Positions 14,094 through 18,636 of a stretch of 18,636 nucleotides of DNA are shown in pieces. A program made the translations under genes and the position numbers. Numbering within the stretch: the first letter of the stretch is position 1; every line of letters begins with the position of its first letter. The stretch is taken from contig JAPSFM010000104.1 in the NCBI GenBank assembly GCA_035063885.1, positions 1 through 18,636 on the forward strand, given 5' to 3'. The notes under the pieces are model-generated. The model ran no database searches. It saw only the letters and a program-made list of their open reading frames with translations, and was not told where the DNA came from. Origin of the DNA: CAADGY01 sp900696665. Lineage in GTDB: Bacteria > Acidobacteriota > Terriglobia > Bryobacterales > Bryobacteraceae.

Positions 14094-16907
14094 CTACTCC
14101 CGTACCTCCAACAGACGGCTCCAGGTGAAATCCCAGTAGCCTGCGGCCATCAGCTCGGTGGAACTCCAGACCGCCCAATCATACCAACCCTTCAACGACA
14201 GACTGGGCTCGTACAACCGCAGATCGGCGGGATGCGTTCCGCCCAGGACGACTACGTACCGGTCCCTGTTCAGCGGATTCGGATAGGCGCAAGCGATGCC
14301 GAGGTGCTGCCCGCGAAACTCCCGCCCGCCGAGCTTCACCGAATCTCGCGAGATTGCGATGGGAAGGGCCGCAAAGAAGCGCCGCATAGCCAGGTTTGTC
14401 TCCGGTGTGCCTACAAGAACCACGTTGCGGTCCCGAAGCTCCCTGGTGGTGATGTCACGATCGCGTTTGACAGGGCAGGTTACGAAGTAGGAACGCTGCC
14501 ATGCTTCCTGTATGTGCCCGACAACACGCTCGAGATTCCGGACCTCCGCTGCGGAACCCGTCGTGCCTTGAACAATGACGAAGGGCTCGGAAAACGCGTG
14601 CAGAATCGGGCCCTCCACCTGGGCTGTCTTGTGCAAGGCGGACGCGGCCTGCGGCTGGCCCGGCACATCGATTACGAGGGTCCGGCCCGCGGCCTCTCTC
14701 TGACAGGCGGGCCGGCCGTTCACGGTCACCTTGACGGCCGTCTTGGGCGCCAAATGCAGGTCATCCAGCAGAAGCTCGAATTGAGCGATGCCGTCCGATT
14801 TCACGGAGAACTGTCCCGCACCGTTATGCTTGGCATCGATGTGGCCCAGTATCAGCTCATCCGACAACCGGGTCACGCGCAGCCAGTGCGCGCGGCCGTA
14901 TTTAAGTTGCCCTGTGGTGAGGGAGACCCTCTTCGGGTTTTCAACGGTGCGCTTGCTGCCGAAGAAATCCATTGCCTTCCAGACCGCGGCATAGTCCGCA
15001 TCGTGGGCGTGGAAGGAGTACGGGAACATCTCCAACTGCGTGTGAATGCCGATCTCCGCCGAGCGCCTGGCGAATTCCCGCGGGTACTCCGGAGGCGTCA
15101 CCTCGCTCTCCACGCTGGCGCCAAAGAACACGGGGACATTCCGGAGGTTGGCGAATAGCCGCGCGGGATTGTTCGCTTCCGCCCAGAAGCGTCCGCACGC
15201 GGGATAAGAAGGGGTATGGTCCTGTTTCTCGGAATCCGTCATCGGCTGCGCGATGGCGACGGCCCCAAACATGCCTGGATGCCTCGCGGCGATCTGCAAT
15301 GCATAGATGCCAGCCGTGCAGGAGCCGAACAGGTAAATGCGGTCTCTGTCGATGTCGTAATCTTGGCACGCCGCCTCGATTGCGGCAAGCAGATCGGCGT
15401 TCCCGATAGCGGCGCCCGCAGTGTTGCCCCTCGCTGCGGTCCATAGGACGATGGATCCTCGATTGTTGATCTCCCGCGCCTGTAGAACGCCCTCGCTGAC
15501 CATCTCGGCGGCGAAGACGCTCTTCAGAAAGGGCCGCAGCGTCTCGATTCTGGCGGGGTAATAGACGACCAACCCCGCGCGCGCCTCCGGACGCGCCAGT
15601 TCCTCGGAAGCGCCCACGATGTAGTGCTGAACCTGACCGTCGATCGCGGACCGGAATCCTCGCAGATGGATACCTGGCTGAAAACGCAGGGGATCTCGCC
15701 TGTCCCTCAAGGCCGCCAGCATGTCGTCGTATTCAGAGAACAGACCGACGATCTTCTTCTCCCAGCCCTTGTCGCCGGGTTTCCGATGTTCTTCGCTCAT
15801 GAGATGCGCGAACCTCTGCGCCAACGCATCAACAGCGAAATCGACGCGCTCGTTGCGCTTCAGGAACCGCCGAATGTCGCGTTGGGTGCGTTGGATCGCC
15901 GCGACCACATCGCCGCGATACACCGTCTCTTCCTGCGGCGATGGCACGTCAAGCCGCAGGGTGTACAGCCCGTCGGGGAGCTCGGTGAAGTCGGCAGACC
16001 ACTCTCCGTTCGGGTCGGCCGCCGTGTGGCAGACGGGCTTCCGTTCCGGGTCCAGTATTTCGAGACGTCCGGTGAGCCCGAGCGTTCGCAGATGCTCGCG
16101 AAGCTGAGGATGAAGCACGATTCGGTGATCCGGCGGGGTGACGTGGCCCGCCACGAGGCGATTGATGATTCTTCTCTCGCGCGCGACTGCCCGTGCGTGC
16201 TCGATGCCAGAGAGAGCGCAGTTGAAGCCCCACTGCCACATTGAGTCTTCGTTGGCCCAATACACCTTGAAGAGAAGGGAGTTTCTGCCGCGGCGAAAGT
16301 GTGCGCGCGCCATGTGCACCCACAAGTGATGCGCGAATGTGGTGTTGTTTGACGCGAGGTTCGCGAATTCGACTTGCGGGGAGCTGTGAAACTTGCCATT
16401 GGGTCCCTGGGTCGTCTCGAATACCGGAATGCCGTTCACCCAGATCTTGATAGCGTCCGCAGCGCCGAACACCAAAACGGCGTCTGTGTCCGTCAAGCTG
16501 TCAATCTGCGTTGCCCCGTAGGCCACCGCCGGCTTGTCGGGCCGGAAAAGCTTGTCGAAACGGATCACCCAATCGGAGGAGTCGTGACTCTTCACAGCCG
16601 TGCCAAGACGCTTCAGGCCGACTATGTCCAGTTTGGGTTCGGATAGGCCAAAGTGGTGCAGATAGTCTTCCTCGAATGCCCGGCGCTTTGCGTCGGCTTG
16701 CCCTCCGGTCGCTTCTGGTGGATAGAACGGACCGACGACGTGCCATTGGGTCAAAGGGATTCCCTGTTGAAGCGCTGCCGGACTGATCGTAACAGTCGGC
16801 TCAAATCGACCACGCCAACACCCCGTCATCAAGACAACGGAAGAAACCAGGGAAACGACTGATAGCGTGTCGTGTCTCCTGACAACTGCCTCCCAGGACA
16901 CCATCAT
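14094..16907 (-). CDS. Large lipoprotein with alpha/beta-hydrolase core and Cys at the nucleophile elbow
   Basis: The product has 937 residues. The N-terminus carries a lipobox (VVLMTGC, C30), so it should be lipid-anchored. Residues 53-230 look like a galactose-binding-type beta-sandwich (QWHVVGPFYPP, then IKIWVNGIPVFE and GRNSLLFKVYW). A helical linker (330-405) precedes an alpha/beta-hydrolase domain (about 440-650). Its nucleophile elbow is YLFGSCTAGIYAL, with C530 where serine is usual, as in dienelactone hydrolase (GxCxGG). The acid position near VPVFFGASVESEV appears to be Glu (E600), and the His is in FHAHD (633 or 635). The last 290 residues form a beta-rich region and a domain starting EPFVIVQGTTGS. 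Substrate unknown; a peptidase- or esterase-like role is inference. Start: GGAGT precedes tandem ATGs (16907 and 16904), and the second is better spaced. Confidence 0.72.
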   Translation of the reverse strand: MMVSWEAVVRRHDTLSVVSLVSSVVLMTGCWRGRFEPTVTISPAALQQGIPLTQWHVVGPFYPPEATGGQADAKRRAFEEDYLHHFGLSEPKLDIVGLKRLGTAVKSHDSSDWVIRFDKLFRPDKPAVAYGATQIDSLTDTDAVLVFGAADAIKIWVNGIPVFETTQGPNGKFHSSPQVEFANLASNNTTFAHHLWVHMARAHFRRGRNSLLFKVYWANEDSMWQWGFNCALSGIEHARAVARERRIINRLVAGHVTPPDHRIVLHPQLREHLRTLGLTGRLEILDPERKPVCHTAADPNGEWSADFTELPDGLYTLRLDVPSPQEETVYRGDVVAAIQRTQRDIRRFLKRNERVDFAVDALAQRFAHLMSEEHRKPGDKGWEKKIVGLFSEYDDMLAALRDRRDPLRFQPGIHLRGFRSAIDGQVQHYIVGASEELARPEARAGLVVYYPARIETLRPFLKSVFAAEMVSEGVLQAREINNRGSIVLWTAARGNTAGAAIGNADLLAAIEAACQDYDIDRDRIYLFGSCTAGIYALQIAARHPGMFGAVAIAQPMTDSEKQDHTPSYPACGRFWAEANNPARLFANLRNVPVFFGASVESEVTPPEYPREFARRSAEIGIHTQLEMFPYSFHAHDADYAAVWKAMDFFGSKRTVENPKRVSLTTGQLKYGRAHWLRVTRLSDELILGHIDAKHNGAGQFSVKSDGIAQFELLLDDLHLAPKTAVKVTVNGRPACQREAAGRTLVIDVPGQPQAASALHKTAQVEGPILHAFSEPFVIVQGTTGSAAEVRNLERVVGHIQEAWQRSYFVTCPVKRDRDITTRELRDRNVVLVGTPETNLAMRRFFAALPIAISRDSVKLGGREFRGQHLGIACAYPNPLNRDRYVVVLGGTHPADLRLYEPSLSLKGWYDWAVWSSTELMAAGYWDFTWSRLLEVRE

Positions 16908-17432
16908 TACTCCTGACTCCTGCGAAGGATTACCCTACCCACGTTGCAAAACCGCCATGCCCCTCCCGGGTGGGGTGGGGGCAGGCCAGGACGTCCGTAC
17001 TCCACCAGCTTGCGCCTCCCCCAAGCGCTGCTTCGAAGTCGCGAGAGCCCGCGCCAACGCTCCAAGGGAAATGCCAGTGCGTTGATATTGATTCTGGATT
17101 GTCAATAGCAGGCATTTACCCGCCAGTCTAGATGGAAGGAACGCGATTGAACCTCAAACTGGACTCTCATTCCACCTGGAACCTGTGCACCCGCCCCATA
17201 CTCGTCGTCGCATATAGATCCTGTTGCGCGACACTGTGGCCTGTAACCGCGGAGCTGAGGTAATCGTCAATCGGGCGACCATTATGTCACAACGAATCGG
17301 GGATTTGCAATGCGCAGCCTTGTCTAATTGCCCAATGCGGAGTGAGCCTGAACGAGCAGTTCGATTCCAATGTGAGGCGAGCCTGAAAAGCAGGAGGCGG
17401 ATGTCCGATGCTGCGGGTGAATGACGTTCCGA
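16908..17432. other. Long non-coding stretch between divergent lipoprotein and transposase remnant
   Basis: No frame here encodes a recognisable protein. It must hold the promoter of the minus-strand lipoprotein gene, but I see no convincing -35/-10 pair. A GC-rich palindrome lies at 16960-16975 (CCCCTCCCGGGTGGGG). The right part (about 17340-17432) may be the left end of the decayed insertion element, but its boundary is not visible. Confidence 0.35.
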
Positions 17433-18047
17433 ATGGAGAACTTGGACCGGCTCACGTTGGCGGAGATGGAAGATTTTGTCAGAAGCAATGGAGGCGTGCA
17501 AATAGGGACCGATCCATGCTGCACCAGTTTCCGTTTCGGCTGCGCGGGTTCCACTGCGACAACGGTTCGGAGTTCTTGAATCACACCATGGCCAAACTGC
17601 TGAACAAACTACTTGGTGGAATTCACCAAATCGCGGGCCTATCGGGCGACCGACAACGTGCTGGTGGAAAGCAAGAATGAGGCGGTGACTCGCAAACAGA
17701 TCGGCTATAAACCGATCGACGCCCACTAGGCCGAAGCGTTTCAGAAGTTCTATGTGGCGTATTTGAATCCTTATTTGAACTTTCACCGGCCGTGCGGATT
17801 CGCACTCCTGCTGAGCAACGCACGAAGCAAGGGCAAACGGGTGTACCGGCACCAGGACTATCACACGTCCTACGAGAAACTACGCTCTTTACCGGAATGG
17901 GAGAAATATCTCAAAGAGGGATTACGCCGGATCACCTTGGAGTGGCAAGCACTGCGGATGAGCGACACGCACGCGGCCCAACAGATGCGGAAGACGAAGC
18001 TGGAACTGCTGAGCTGGTCGCGCACGCGACGAGGGGAGAGGAATTGA
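17433..18047 (+). pseudogene. Internally deleted integrase-core (rve) transposase
   Basis: ATG 17433 opens a frame with MENLDRLTLAEMEDFVRS, which resembles the N-terminus of a full-length integrase-type transposase. After about 24 residues it runs into unrelated sequence. From about 17523 a different frame gives QFPFRLRGFHCDNGSEF, the strand carrying the second catalytic Asp. The helix-turn-helix region and first Asp are gone. A further shift near 17610 leads to VEFTKSRAYRATDNVLVES, holding the catalytic Glu, then an in-frame TAG at 17727-17729. The sequence then runs AYLNPYLNFHRPCGF, KGKRVYRHQDYHTSYEKL and a helical tail to TGA 18047. The intact relative would have about 400 residues. No terminal repeats were identified. 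Confidence 0.8.
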
Positions 18048-18354
18048 GCAAAAGCCGGAAAGCGCTGTGGAAATGCCAGGGCGGCGCTGGCCGCTTTCTA
18101 CGTCGCATTCTCCATTTCGCATTTGGAGTTCTGGGATGCGAGCGGAACCGTCGCGGTTCCTCCCGAACCCCGGTTGGCTCGGCCTCGAATTCTCCGTTTC
18201 TCCTGTTGGCATCCCCGTCCGGTTAACTGGGTGTTTCCTCCCGGCTGCCCGGTGGCACACTTCGAAGTCCCGGAGCCGTATATAAGCAGGTGAGAGCGGC
18301 TTCCACCGCTTCCGACCAGACCACGCCGCGCCCGCTTGCCTGCCTGGCTCGTCT
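18048..18354. other. Non-coding stretch after the integrase remnant
   Basis: No credible gene is visible. It contains a perfect 7-bp inverted repeat, GGAACCG/CGGTTCC (18144-18150/18154-18160, TCG loop). A weaker stem pairs CGCAT/ATGCG and CTCCA/TGGAG (18104-18140). These may be parts of the element's right end, but that is a guess. Confidence 0.3.
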
Positions 18355-18520
18355 GGAACCGTCCCGCTAAACTGTCAACTTGCTCAAGCAAGGTCACCAC
18401 ATCAGTCTTCCCCGAGGCGTCACCCTTAATCAGCTTCATCAAAAGTGTCGCCGGCACGGCGAAGTTCAGGCTTTGACCTGTTTCTAGCATGCCGACTGCG
18501 ACACCAACAACTTCGTGGTT
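18355..18520 (-). pseudogene. Fragment of a trypsin/HtrA-like serine protease
   Basis: On the minus strand the translation EVVGVAVGMLETG then QSLNFAVPATLLMKLI matches the last strands of S1-type trypsin-like proteases. In these, a GxVVGV strand follows the GNSGGP serine loop and a LNFAVP motif closes the barrel. A helix (TDVVTLLEQVDSLAGRF) follows. The serine motif, His and Asp are absent: upstream sequence (18521-18566) is unrelated, and the region beyond has a stop-rich GC-poor hairpin. Downstream of 18355 the similarity also ends. This is a relic of about 55 residues whose remainder has been lost. Confidence 0.6.
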
Positions 18521-18583
18521 TTGGCAAGTATCCTTGGCCCACTTCGGCATTTTATTTTGGCCCACCCTAAGTGATTGATTTTT

Positions 18584-18623
18584 CGGCGAGGCGGTTTTCA
18601 GCCTCGCCGGGGTGTTTTGTCTT
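18584..18623 (+). terminator. Hairpin with T-rich tail, terminator-like
   Basis: A perfect 9-bp stem, CGGCGAGGC (18584-18592) and GCCTCGCCG (18601-18609), has an 8-base loop. GGGTGTTTTGTCTTT follows on the plus strand. The T-run starts a few bases late, so strength is uncertain. No intact plus-strand gene precedes it, suggesting its gene was lost or replaced. On the minus strand an A-rich stretch follows instead. Confidence 0.5.
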
Positions 18624-18636
18624 TATATACTAGGAA

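Noticed and set aside
14232..15158. 308-residue plus-strand open frame
   Set aside because: It mirrors the minus-strand lipoprotein gene, which has a lipobox, a hydrolase elbow and a ribosome-binding site. The plus frame has none of these.
17080..17120. Possible promoter (TTGATA or, on the minus strand, TTGACA)
   Set aside because: No matching -10 element lies at a proper distance on either strand.
17154..17864. 236-residue minus-strand open frame
   Set aside because: It lies opposite the integrase remnant, whose plus-strand translation is clearly a known family. The minus frame has no recognisable domain.
18098..18565. 155-residue minus-strand open frame as a full gene
   Set aside because: Only its first half resembles a protease tail. 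The start region and the Gly/Arg/Ser-rich end look like chance open sequence, so I kept only 18355-18520 as a fragment.
1..18636. CRISPR array, tRNA or rRNA, toxin-antitoxin or defence operon
   Set aside because: I saw no regularly spaced repeats, no cloverleaf or rRNA-like segment and no recognisable defence domains. The small peptide at 13734-13868 has no partner.

Overview
The window looks like chromosomal DNA from an Acidobacteriota bacterium, most likely of the Solibacter/Bryobacter type. I infer this from protein families expanded in that group: a TIGR03435-type secreted protein, a TIGR03436-type VWFA-related protein, and an Oar-like TonB-dependent outer-membrane protein that starts with a carboxypeptidase-regulatory-like domain. 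Coding DNA is GC-rich, and most genes encode exported or membrane proteins.

Left part (1-9981, mainly intact). A truncated reading frame (3-359) is followed by a gap with stacked hairpins (515-588). Next comes a membrane-anchored thioredoxin-fold protein (617-1138), whose stop overlaps the start of a TIGR03435 protein (1135-2028). A 994-residue Oar-like TonB receptor (2141-5125) overlaps a VWFA-related protein (5125-7209) at TGATG. After a 363-base gap with no recognised gene lies an O-antigen-ligase-like membrane protein with a C-terminal TPR half (7573-9981). It overlaps a lipoprotein start at GTGA.

Middle part (9978-13756, decayed). The lipoprotein is the start of a dead gene for an S9-type peptidase (beta-propeller plus alpha/beta-hydrolase). 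It carries many frameshifts and stops. A complete 2024-bp IS1634-like element (11561-13584) sits inside it, flanked by CTAG on both sides. Removing the element plus one CTAG joins the two hydrolase halves in frame, so the original gene can be read across the insertion.

Right part (13757-18636). On the minus strand is a 937-residue lipoprotein with an alpha/beta-hydrolase core (16907-14094). Its nucleophile elbow reads GSCTAG, with Cys where Ser is usual. A possible 44-residue peptide follows it downstream (13868-13734). Beyond lie an internally deleted integrase-type transposase (17433-18047), a minus-strand scrap of a trypsin/HtrA-like protease (18520-18355) and a hairpin resembling a terminator (18584-18609). 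The right half is therefore a zone of insertion and gene decay, in contrast to the compact overlapping gene pairs on the left.

Functionally the intact genes point to the cell envelope: uptake or surface assembly (receptor and VWFA protein), glycan polymerisation or ligation (ligase-TPR), periplasmic redox (thioredoxin-fold) and a surface hydrolase. I found no tRNA, rRNA, CRISPR array, prophage or recognisable defence system.
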